Assembly: GCA_027922465.2 (NCBI GenBank) | Contig: BQMF02000122.1 | Span: 682,001 to 746,000, forward strand | DNA from: Turritopsis dohrnii | Lineage: Eukaryota; Cnidaria; Hydrozoa; Anthoathecata; Oceaniidae | Direction of reading: 5' to 3' | Length of the DNA stretch: 64,000 nucleotides | In this document: positions 47,560 through 58,126 of the stretch, one piece after another | Layout: each line of letters starts with the position of its first letter | Numbering within the stretch: position 1 is the first letter of the stretch | The notes under the pieces: generated by a model | Told to the model about the DNA's origin: nothing | Databases searched by the model: none | What the model saw: only the letters and a program-made list of their open reading frames with translations | Program-made: the position numbers and the translations under genes

Positions 47560-50094
47560 ATCGTCTTATCTTTATATCGGTCCGTTTATTTAGTGAGTGG
47601 CTTTCTCCAATCAGACATCGGCCACTGGCGCAGTGATATATTCGGCAGCTTTATGATAAGGTTATAAAAGCATGGTTCGAATCCGATACATACCTAAGCA
47701 ACATTGGTATTATAGATCTCAATTTTGGTTCAGTGGATATCGAAAAACCATTTGTTACACTCAGTGTCATACTTGACCATTACTCTGAAAAACTTTCAAG
47801 AAGTGTTATTACAAGAGTTAAAGTGCTATCATCCGCAACTTTCACATAGATAACTGCCCATCAGTTCTATGCAATAGAAGAGTAAACTTGCTGGTGCAAT
47901 CTGTTTCGAACTGGTTGTGTTAAAAATAAACCCAAATTCTTACTCTTGAAGCGATCTTTCGCTTGTACAATGGTTTTAGCAGGGACTCTGAATTTGAGCG
48001 AACACGTAGGTGATGCCACTGTTGTCAGGACATTTAATATAAACATATGTAAAGTGAATGTTCAGGTCGATAGGCGTGCCTCAGTGGCAGAGCTTTACAA
48101 GCGCTGTTTCTGAAGACAACCTTAATAATGAGTCGAATACAAGGATGTATCGAATCGATTTCAAGGTTCATCAATTCCGCTTAGCCATGAAGTTGGAACT
48201 ATTAAAATGAGATCAAAAAACATATCAGAGACGCGTTGATATAATCTGTGGCTCTGGTGGCAGATTAACAGATTTTCAGTAAGATTCAGTAAGATCCTGG
48301 ATTTAGATTTATGCTTTAGGAAACCATACAAACATGTTTTTGCAACGTAGAAGAAACAGAAGAAAATAAGGTTGCTGAAGTGTATGTGGGTTTCCTTTGA
48401 TGACAATCCACTGTAGAAAACCCGTTGACCGACATTCAAAAATAAAAATAAAAAAATAAAAAATAAAAAAACAACGCTAATATTCAGAAGGGAATTCTCC
48501 TTCCTACCTTTTTTTTTTGAAAACTGTAAGTATAAGTAAGGCAAAAAATCAGGATTTAAAAAATTTTTAGAATTTTTCGTAAGGTAGTCCAAACCAAGGC
48601 ACGGCAATTTTAATTTTTACAATTTGAAAGTTTTACCTGAAGAAAAGTTTCTTTTTAAGGGTTAAGCCTGTCGAAGTAGAATTCCACGAATAGTTAACTT
48701 TTATCTGGTTTTTATAGATGATGATGAAGATGGTTTTGATACCTTTCATTCACTTTTTGAGAATCTGATCTCCAAACAAAGTTGTTTCTGTTATATACTT
48801 ACCAATACTATTAAATAAATCACTCGAGGTCAGCGTTTTTTTTATCTTGGAGAAAGATTTAATTATTTAAAAGACAGTTGAATGAAAAATTGCCGAAGAT
48901 TTTGACAAAATGATTCATATGATATTCACGATTGCGTTGCGGAAAAATAATTGGGAAACTGCTTCATATGTTAACAGTATAGTTTATTGTTCATATTGAA
49001 ATGTTAAACACTGAAATTGCATTTCAAATATAAGATTAAAAATGTTATACTGACATTTAGAGTCTTTTCCTCGATGTTTATCTCACATGTTACTCTACTT
49101 CTCCAGGATGCTTAAAAATCAAGAAATTCGAAAAATATTAAAGAAATTTCGTAAAGAACGTGTTATTTAATGATATCAGATTTTTAAAAGTCATAATGAT
49201 ATGTGTAGCTTACCAAACAATTAAGAAGATTAAAAACATGGTCATTTTAAAGAGAAGATTTATTCCAACAAAATGGGAAATTATCTTTAAGTTGAGTTAG
49301 TCCCATCTTTTTTGAAATCACTCTGAAAGCAATGTTTGATAAAACGAAAGAAGGTTGGACTACCAAATTTATAGCGTCAAATCATTAAAATGTATCAAAA
49401 TAATAGTCAACGATTTTGACAAACATATAGAATTCCTTTCTAAGTATCATCCGATCCGAAGAGTTGCCAAAACAAGCGGCGCTAACCTAAATCACTACGG
49501 GGAAGTGCGCACCCATGCAAGTTCTTAACCAGAACATGGGAAAGCTTCGATTGCCGTCGATGATTCAGTGACCTCTCAGAAAAATGTTCGTTTGGCGTCC
49601 TTTTCCTTCCAAGAAAACTGACAACTTTGTTTTGTGTTCTTGATTGTTGCCGAGATGTTGAAATAGCTATTGCCTCCACTTTGATTTGAAATTTTCGTTT
49701 ATTTGGACGTTGCTGACTAAATCTGTTGATGTACAAGAACTAGGTGGCAATCACAACCTTGTCTGTCTTACCCTTTCGTTGGCATTTCGTTCCATTGATC
49801 GCTACTTAAGCACTGTTTCTTACCTGCAGATACAGTGCGCCTTGCAACAACAATATGGTGTTTTATAAAGTTTTAAACAACCGGCAGAAACATACAAAAA
49901 TACCAAAATAAGTGTTCTGAATTTTTTATAAAGCTTGTTTAGGAATAAATATCATCATTTCGTCACGAGAATCATCCTTTCTGTGTAGAACGTGAAAACT
50001 GGAAAGCGAAGAGTAGCAATATCGTCCCTTAATCTTATTTTGATGATTTTTCTTCCTCTCTGAGTACATCGACCAAATGTGTTTGTCAGACAAA
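47560..50094. other. Intergenic, AT-rich, with tRNA-like SINE traces
   Basis: No protein gene is supported; a 148-codon minus frame at 48161-48607 is low-complexity and probably chance. 47623-47690 resembles a SINE head. 48070-48140 (GTGCCTCAGTGGCAGAGC) may be another decayed one. Confidence 0.4.
47623..47690 (+). mobile_element. Possible decayed tRNA-derived SINE head
   Basis: CTGGCGCAGTGATAT resembles an A box and GGTTCGAATCC (47674-47684) is a perfect B box, about 50 bases apart. No tail or duplication is seen. Confidence 0.35.
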
Positions 50095-50315
50095 TTAAAG
50101 CCGAATCTCCACTGACGCTTTTTTCCGGCGTTCGTCTGATAATTCGCAGCCGCACATGCGCAGAAAGAACAAATTTCCAAAATAAAGCGTTTGTCATATC
50201 AAAAATTTCGTCAGACGAAAAGTAGAATAGGCTTCAACTTTTCGTACATCGAATACTTTCGCAATAAAATTTAACCAATAGAATTGCGGTATTTCTACAC
50301 AAGATTGAATTAAAA

Positions 50316-51327
50316 ATGGCTTCCACTAGCAGTGACGGTGGTATTATTGATATACAAAATCTTCTTGAAAGATATTTAGGAAACTCTATTCAAAATGAAA
50401 ACTTGGTGTCCACGATGGTTTCTGATACACAAAACGATATTGAGGAGGAGTGTGAGGAGAAAGATGTAGATGACACTGCTGCATTTGAGAAAGAAACCTT
50501 CTTAGATGCTTTGAAGCAGTATCGATGTATCTGGGATACTGGTGACCCAACATATAAAAATAGAGTGATGAAAACTAACAGTTGGAAACAGTTGGCTAGT
50601 CTCTTCAAAAAGGATGGTATGTTGAACATATTCATTCATAATTAGTGAAAGTAAACAAACATTCAAGAGCTTGTTTACAAAACCAATATTGTTTATGTTT
50701 GTGCATTTTTTAATCACTTTCTCTACAAAAATATACATGAATTGGGATGAACATCTTTTTGCAGTTGACATTTTCTCTTTAGTTATCTTTTTGCAAAAAA
50801 CATTCAAAAACATGAAGGACACTTTGAAAAAGTGTTTGGATAAAAGAACACTGTTAACACGTTCTGGGTCAGCAGCTGCAACACTCCCAAAATGTAGATA
50901 TTTTGAAGCAATGAGATTTCTTCATGACAAGGGTGGTAATAAGCCTACTGAAAGCAACATTATTATTCCTTCACCTGCTGACCTTTTGCCATCCCCAGAC
51001 GATTTTTTAACATTGCAATCACCACTTGAATCTCCAGAGCCTATATCAAATTCTGCAACAACTAAATCATCTGAGACAACAACAATTAAACATGCTAACA
51101 AACGAAAAAGGGCAAGCACTGAAAGTGATGGCAGTGGCATATTAAATCACTTGAAAAAGATGGATGATGAGTTTTTAACAAAAATGGAGGAAGATAAAGA
51201 TGAAGCATCTACTTATTGTGCAAGTTTAGTACCTGTGTTGAGAAGTTTTGACCGCAAAACACTGCGAATGGCAAAAATGAAAATCGATCAGTTATTATAC
51301 GAACTAGAATTTGGAGAAGGCAAATAA
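50316..51327 (+). CDS. Harbinger-encoded MADF/Myb-SANT-like DNA-binding protein
   Basis: Two exons, 50316-50616 and 50765-51327, separated by a 148-bp GT-AG intron that falls inside the domain; joined they give 287 residues. The MADF-type domain has FLDALKQYRCIWDTGDPTY, WKQLASLFKK and, after the intron, FKNMKDTLKKCLDKR, the usual three-helix pattern. The C-terminal part is Ser/Thr-rich with a basic KRKRAS segment and an amphipathic end (LRMAKMKIDQLLYELEF), where MADF proteins often carry a BESS-like motif. In Harbinger elements this second protein helps bring transposase to DNA and into the nucleus. No disabling change is seen. Confidence 0.85.
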
Positions 51328-51517
51328 TCAACCAACAGACATCTTTCATGTATCTATAAAAAACAAAACAAAAGATATTTCGGATAAACTTATTGAAGGA
51401 AAATCATGACAAATCATGATGGATTATCACATATTTATTATCAAACTGTCACATTACATATTTATATATTACACCATAAGTTCTTGGTGGTTTTAAATTG
51501 TTGGATGAACTATAATC

Positions 51518-52690
51518 TTATGTTGTTTTTTTAACTATATCCCATTGCCAACTCACAGCACCTTCATTATGAAAATAATCTCGAAACTCATCACGAACAG
51601 TTTTTGCAACTTCTCCATAGTTATTTGAAATTCGTAATGACTGGATTGGAATTAGACCATTAACATTATCAACGTCTTGCCTCCAATCACCAGGTAAAAC
51701 ACCATTAGGCCCATCCTTGTCCACAAAAGAATTAGGACAGTAATGATCACAGCCATTTCTTTCTTTCATAATCATAAGAAAATTATGTAGTGCTACTACT
51801 GCTTTAGTTATTGCAACGACTTTTTCAACCTTAGCGATTATGGGGCGGTGGAATACTCTGAATCTACTGGCAACAATACCAAATGTATTTTCGATGACTC
51901 TTCTGGCCCGACTTAGTCTGTAATTGAAAACCAACTTTTCTATCCCAAGATTTTTGAAAGGATAAGGTTTCTTCATATGTCTCTTAAGACTGAAAGCATC
52001 ATCAGCCACAAACACATAAGGCAACACACGCATTGAATCAAATATCTTTTTGTCTTTTGGAATACCAAGTAAATTGTTTTCAATTGCGTAACCCAGCTTA
52101 CTGTTAGTGTAGACACTACCATCGCTTTGTCTCCCAGTGTCTCCAATATCCACAAGCGTAAATCTGTATTTGGCATCGCAAACTCCAAGAAGCACAATAC
52201 TGTGGGTCTTTTTGTAATTGAAATAATTTGACCCTTCTTTCGGGGGTGCAACATTTGTACGTGCTTTCCATCAATGGCCCCAACAACATTAAGAAAATTC
52301 CAACGAATTTTGTACTCGTGGGCAATTTCCTTCCAATCATTTTCGTAAGGTGTTTTCAAATACCCATTTTCAAGTATTTTCTCCCAAATTACAACACAGG
52401 TTTCGTGTATAATCCTTCCAACAGTTGTAGGACTCATTTTGTAATTCATTCCTATGATGCTATGAGAATCACCAGTAACTAAGTATCGCAAACATACTGC
52501 TAGTCTGTGCTCCGGGGAAATAGTCTCCCTCATCTGCGTAGTTTTTTTTTGAAGATTCTTGGCAACAAGTTTTAAAAGGTCTTCAAATGTCCCAGGTAAA
52601 GCTTTAACTCTCGTACAAGCATGTGATATTCTCCTTTTTGATTTCTTTCTTTGTACACCTGGCGAATCCAAAATCTGTGTCTTCTTTTTC
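51518..52690 (-). pseudogene. Harbinger DDE transposase (DDE_Tnp_4 type), one frameshift
   Basis: Two overlapping minus frames, 51973-52671 and 51518-52195, form one transposase. Part one has the HTH-like block (ISPEHRLAVCLRYLVTGDS, TVGRIIHETC) and the first catalytic Asp in VVGAIDGKHV. Part two has VDIGDTGRQSDGSV (second Asp), ADDAFSLK and RRVIENTFGIVASRFRVF (catalytic Glu), then VALHNFLM. The join needs a one-base shift at about 52255-52262, just after the first Asp. No ATG precedes the domain in frame (the open frame runs to about 52690), so a further upstream exon or a lost start is likely. Without correction this copy could not make a full transposase. Confidence 0.85.
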
Positions 52691-52879
52691 TACTTTGCCG
52701 TTCTTTCAAATACAAATGTAAAAGTATTTTTTTTCTTCTCATAAGAAAGGCTCAGCTTGTGACACCATTTTGTGTTTCGCTTTCAATTTCAAAATTTTGT
52801 GGAGACAGAAATAGCGAAACTTTTAGGCGATCGCTTAGACGAACGCCAGAATAAAAGCGTCAGTGGAGATTCGGCTTAA

Positions 52880-54271
52880 AATTACGAAATTTACAATTTC
52901 TTGTAATGTAATGCTTTTAAAACTTCACTTTTACGTTTTCTAGTTGTTGTTTTGTTTATTTTGCAACTTCATCATGTTTGTTGGCCATGACATGGACCTC
53001 AGACATCGGTCACTGACAATTTGACATTATATTTTCATTCAACTAAAAGTGTACACGTAAAGCATAGGAAAATAGAGTCTCTGATCAAAGTAAAATTCTA
53101 AAGTTTCTTTTTAATGCAGCTGCTCACATCACATGTAATGCCCTCATTTTTATGACATAGAATAAGAATTTGATTACCATCTATCTGCATAAAATATTCT
53201 GCACATATTGAAGTTCCCTCAATTGATGTCGTCATTGACGAATACATGATCGACGAATTCTTCCTTTTACGAACATTCGTCCGGCACAATTCATAAAAGA
53301 ACGATCGGAAAACGCGAATAAACGTTCATCTCTCAATAAGACACCAATTCATCTAGATAGAATCAATATACGTTATTCCAGCGGAGTTCCACTGCAGACG
53401 TTTCGTCATTTCGTCAGAAATCAATAAGAACTACATTTCTTCACATATGCATATGCATCACATATTTATTTCTATATGCATAATATCGTTTAATTTTAAG
53501 AAATCTTCACAAATATGTGCAACGAAGCGATTCATTTGAAATAAGTCGATGTTTCGGAACCTTATCATATAGTTAGATCAAATGTCAATAAATCTATTTA
53601 CAGCATTCATTTATCGCCTACTAAGTTTGCAAAGGATCTTTTCTTAATCTCGTATCATTGTTTGAATTAAAACAAATGAAAAGACGCCACATACTTGTTG
53701 GTTGATACCATGATGCCATATTTATCAAATTAGAACCAGTATGCCACGAAATTACTCGAAACTCGTACTCTTTGCAACGAGAAAGTCTGCAAAAGAATGC
53801 TAAGGTAAACAAAGCAGATATGATGACCGAAAAACGAACTGTGTGACATTACGAGAGTGATAACCACTATAGTACGGCGCCCACAATTTCTTTAACAAAT
53901 CTTACTTAGATTATAAAATACGTATCCATGGTTTCAGTTCACATATTTCTTTTGTTTGTAGCAAATACTTTCTGATATTACTTGTTAAACCTATTTACAC
54001 TTTTTGGAGGTATATTAGCATCAGTGTGACTTAGGCCTAAGAGATAACAAAAAGTAACAAAGTTTTGAGCAGATTTTCATCTGTTTAAGTTTAGATCTAT
54101 TTGGTTTGCATATTCTAAGTTGATTTTAAAATACCGCCACTGCTACACTATGCCACATGGTTACACTACTCAAAAACTTTCTAACCATTGCTTCATATGA
54201 GCATATTAGTATGCCACTTATCAGACCACAAATCAACCAAAACATTTTTTTTCGGACAGAAATTTGTTTTC
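52880..54271. other. Intergenic with a dispersed repeat
   Basis: No gene supported. Contains the second copy (53925-54175) of the repeat at 31588-31845. Confidence 0.5.
53925..54175 (+). repeat. Dispersed repeat, copy 2 of 2
   Basis: Same orientation as 31588-31845; shares GGCCTAAGAGATAACAAAAA and ATGCCACATGGTTACACTAC. Confidence 0.8.
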
Positions 54272-54613
54272 AAAAGTTAAAAGTGTAAAATCTTTTTATT
54301 TTAGCATAAGCTTTTCGGTACAACCATCTTCAGTGCAAAATAATAAGTAAATAAAATAAAAAGTTAAGTTACATTATATACAAGTTTAAAAAGAAACGTT
54401 TTTAAAAAATTTTTAAAAAGTGTAAAAAGAATATTATCCCTAATGGAGTATATCTATTTACAAAAATGAGCAAAAAGGGGAAAAGACACACGCAAAAGAG
54501 AGCGTCATCCACTGAAAAGACACACAATAACGTGACGTTTTAATAGAGTACGCAACAGTACACATGCGTTTTCCCCCTGACCGATTATGCTATAGGAAAA
54601 GTCAATGTAAAAA

Positions 54614-55667
54614 CTACGTCACTCCATGTCGAAATAGGATTAATTTATTTGAGTCCAATTGGTCATTTAACGTAGGTCTCTTGAGGGCGATCAATGATGC
54701 TTCCTGGTTTATCCGTTTTCGGGTATTTTCAGGCGCAGTCATAACAATCTTCCACTCAAATTTATGTTCTGGAAAGTCTCGTAGGTGTTTAGCGGGTTCA
54801 GAGTCCTTTCTTGGGTGTTCATGTTCATTCCATCTTGTCTGGACGTTTCTCATTGTTTCGCCTATGTAGTTCTTGTTACAGGGGCAGATTCCCTCATAAA
54901 TTCTGCATGTAGGGTACGGATTTTTATCTTTCAATCTGAACAATTGTTTGACCTTTTTCGTCAACGATTTGATTGCGAAATTTATTTTGTCATTAGTAAA
55001 AGCATTCAATTTGTTAAGAAAACGTTTCGCCAAGTTCTCGTTAGACTCACAGAATGGAAGATCGACCAAAATAAACTTCTTTGGCTCTTTGAAGAAAAAC
55101 TCCGGAATTAGAAGTTCTTCATCTGAGTCAGAGGGATCTATTTTATTTTCGAACTGTTCACCATACACGTTCTGTAAATTGATATGGAAATCCCGCCTTT
55201 GAGAATTTGGGCATTATTCTTGATTTCTCTACGTCAAAATTCATACTGATACGATAGGATCTGTTCAAATCACCATTTATCGCATTTCGTTTGTACCATT
55301 TAGGCACCTTAGAGCTCCAATGGCTTGGTAATTTGTTCGGTTTTCTGTGTACCGATGTCACGATTGCGTTGTTAATGTTGTCAAAGTTTGTATCGAGGAA
55401 TTTTGATGGACTACATTCCACTGTGAAGTTTATATTCGGATGGTAATCGTTGATTGCTTCGAAGAGGAGATCAGGCTGGTGCGTCTTATGCGTCTTTGCT
55501 GTACCATACAGCTTTTTTTTCTTCAAAGAGCCAAAGAAGTTTATTTTGGTCGATCTTCCATTCTGTGAGTCTAACGAGAACTTGGCGAAACGTTTTCTTA
55601 ACAAGTTGAACGCTTTTACTAATGACAAAATAAATTTCGCAATCAAATGGTCGACGAAAAAGGTCAA
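54614..55667 (-). pseudogene. Penelope-like RT remnant plus GIY-YIG endonuclease, left arm and centre
   Basis: Frame 55158-55667 begins with an early RT motif (LYGTAKTHKT), jumps to NINFTVECSPSKFLDT and has the thumb-like TSVHRKPNKLPSHWSSK and PKFSKAGFP, so most of the RT palm, including its Asp residues, is deleted. After a frameshift at about 55160, frame 54614-55168 continues with acidic linker DPSDSDEELLIPEF and the GIY-YIG domain: CRIYEGICPCNKNYIGET and RNVQTRWNEHEHPRKDS, with the CxC and EH features typical of Penelope nucleases. It ends LILFRHGVT. This copy cannot reverse transcribe. Confidence 0.85.
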
Positions 55668-56001
55668 ACAATTGTTTAGATTGAAAGATAAAAATCCGTA
55701 CCCTACATGCAGAATTTATGAGGGAATCTGCCCCTGTAACAAGAACTACATAGGCGAAACAATGAGAAACGTCCAGACAAGATGGAATGAACATGAACAC
55801 CCAAGAAAGGACTCTGAACCCGCTAAACACCTACGAGACTTTCCAGAACATAAATTTGAGTGGAAGATTGTTATGACTGCGCCTGAAAATACCCGAAAAC
55901 GGAAAAACCAGGAAGCATCATTGATCGCCCTCAAGAGACCTACGTTAAATGACCAATTGGACTCAAACAAATTAATCCTATTTCGACATGGAGTGACGTA
56001 G
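55516..56001 (+). pseudogene. Penelope-like GIY-YIG fragment, right arm
   Basis: Mirror copy of the left-arm sequence. From FFFKEPKKFILVDLPF to LILFRHGVT it differs at only a few residues (KWSTKK for KSLTKK, RKRKNQ for RKRINQ). The open frame extends back to 55450 only through unrelated sequence. Confidence 0.8.
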
Positions 56002-56342
56002 TTTTTACATTGACTTTTCCTATAGCATAATCGGTCAGGGGGAGAACGCATGTGTACTGTTGCGTACTCTATTAAAACGTCACGTTATTGTGTGTCTTTT
56101 CAGTGGATGACGCTTTCTTTTGCGTGTGTTTTTTACCTTATTGCTCATTTTTGTAAATAGATATACTCCCTTAGGGATAATATTCTTTTTACACTTTTTA
56201 AAAATTTTTTAAAAACGTTTCTTTTTAAACTTGTATATAATGTAACTTAACTTTTTATTCTATTTACTTATTATTTTGCACTGAAGATGGTTGTACCGAA
56301 AAGCTTATGCTAAAATAAAAAGATTTTACACTTTTAACTTTT

Positions 56343-58126
56343 AAAATATGGCAAATACTTCACCACTAAATTTGTTTTCGTTTCAGTTGTTAATGTATAG
56401 CTTGCTGTGTGTACAAATTGGAATTCTGGAGTGCGGGGGAAATTTTAGCTCAAGCTACATGCTATTTGGATGTTTTTAGCCTGAAGTTGTTAAAAAAATG
56501 ACGAAAATTGACGAAAGATAATAAAGAAATTCATTGTTGGTCACTTGCTTTGACATAAAATTTATTTATCACCACAAAGTTTTTGCCTAAGACATAATAG
56601 GCTCTCTCTTAGATTTACACCTTCTTGCACATTATGCGTTGATTTTTGACCATGTGATTTGGAATCAGGATTGAATTTCCTACAAAATAGTGGTCACTTG
56701 GTTATATTTGAAAAAAAACTCTTACTTTTTTGGGTAAACTTTACTGTTATGTAAGTTTTTTTACCCAATTCACTGTAATTACAAAAATTATAAATATTAT
56801 CATTTAAAAAAATTGGAGTGGCGTGTTGAGGCGGCGTTCACCATAAGGAACGCTCATAAGAGTGCGGGCGCAAATTAAAGGAGGTTTGGTCTCGCCATTT
56901 CACTTTCCTGATAAGGAGATCTTATCAAAACGAGATCCAAGACGAGATATCACTTTTTTAAGGCGAATCTCACACACCTTAGAGAATCGACAGTCTTTCA
57001 AGAGGCATTGTACGGCTAAAATTGTAAATATTATCGTCACGTGATCGAACATGAAAAATATAAACAGATATGGCGGCAGATAATCAAACTTTCTCTGTCG
57101 GAGAAGAACAGAGATCTTCTTTATTTCGGGAAATCAACCTGAAACATAGTTTTGACACCTTTTAAACAATATGTTGGTGAAAGAATTCATTCTTCTACAA
57201 TACGTGTTAGAAGTAATTACTGAATTTTCTCATGAATTATAAGTCGTCGTTGTGTGTGAAGAAACACATATCAGCTGTCTTAACTCAAGTAAGATTACTT
57301 TTATCATTATAAGAGAATGTTGTGGAAGCTAATTTAAAGTGATTTGATTTCATTGCCTCTTCCAATCAGAACAAAACTTTTTCTTCGTTGTTTGTTCTCA
57401 ACGAAACTTAAATTTGATTACATTGACTCACTCGTGCATTTTCAGCATTGTTATATGTAACTCGACTTGTAGCAGAAAAGATGGTAAAAGATCTGGTTGT
57501 CCCTGCAAGACAAGGGAAGTAAAATGTGGAAAAGAATGTAAATGTGGGAAGAAAAAGAAGGGAGTTGTTGTTATTATCATATATTTAATATTTCTGTAAA
57601 AAAAATAAAAGTCTATTGTTGAATCGTGATCTAAAATTTACATTTTGATACAGACGAATGATATTTCACATCGAAAAGGTCATAAAACAGAACTTGTTTG
57701 TATTCAAATGTCATGTATGTACCCATATCGTTTGAGAAACATAATTGTCAAATGATAGAGAAAAAAGTATGTAAATGTTATCCACATATATCTTCAAAAT
57801 GATACATGGCTTTCGCATCAGAACCACGAAATTAATTTCTTATATAAATTCATAGTCTTTCGGTGCTTTCATTTTTTTGCAACTTGATAACGTAAGTGAA
57901 AAAATTGATTACAAAAACAGCAATTTTTATATTTATCTAGTATCTTGTTCGACATCGTTTCTTGTTTGGCTTTCCACGATAACCCAAATACAGATACGAT
58001 TGTTTCATAAAGATTAGATGTGGGACATCAAGATTACAACGACCGTTTTTCGACAGCCCTATTTTTATTGATTTCAGCCGTACAATGCCTCTTTAAACAA
58101 AACATATACCTTATTGTAGCTTTATA
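56343..58126. other. Intergenic with a short Cys-rich reading frame
   Basis: A start-like ATG at 57069 (MAADNQTFSVGEEQRSS) runs only 31 codons. The Cys-rich frame at 57444-57599 follows an AG and might be a later exon of it; no junction can be proven. The rest shows nothing. Confidence 0.3.
57444..57599 (+). CDS. Possible terminal exon with a CXC-like Cys-rich motif
   Basis: After TTTTCAG the frame reads CNSTCSRKDGKRSGCPCKT, then CGKECKCGKKKKG and a hydrophobic tail to TAA: eight Cys spaced C-x3-C-x8-CxC-x6-C-x3-CxC. This resembles half of a tesmin/TSO1 CXC repeat or other Zn-binding knots. Too short to name a gene. Confidence 0.3.
   Translation, partial: SIVICNSTCSRKDGKRSGCPCKTREVKCGKECKCGKKKKGVVVIIIYLIFL

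Larger units (their letters stand above)
50099..52876. mobile_element. PIF/Harbinger transposon with both genes
   Basis: Terminal inverted repeats start AGCCGAATCTCCACTGACGC and continue to GGCGTTCGTCT with two small differences, about 40 bases in all. TAA flanks both ends (50096-50098 and 52877-52879), the usual TWA-type duplication of this superfamily. Inside, a MADF/Myb-like gene (plus) and a DDE transposase gene (minus) converge. Confidence 0.9.
54272..56342. mobile_element. Penelope-like element as a large inverted repeat
   Basis: Arms 54272-55099 and 55516-56342 are near-identical reverse complements of about 828 bp around a 416-bp centre. Each arm ends outside with TGAAGATGGTTGTACCGAAA-type sequence and carries the GIY-YIG part of the polyprotein, so the arms point outward from a shared centre (head to head). 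Penelope-like elements are known for partial and inverted multi-copy arrangements. Confidence 0.85.

Noticed and set aside
48161..48607. 148-codon minus frame with a hydrophobic stretch
   Set aside because: Biased composition over AT-rich sequence, no domain, no splice or start context; probably chance.
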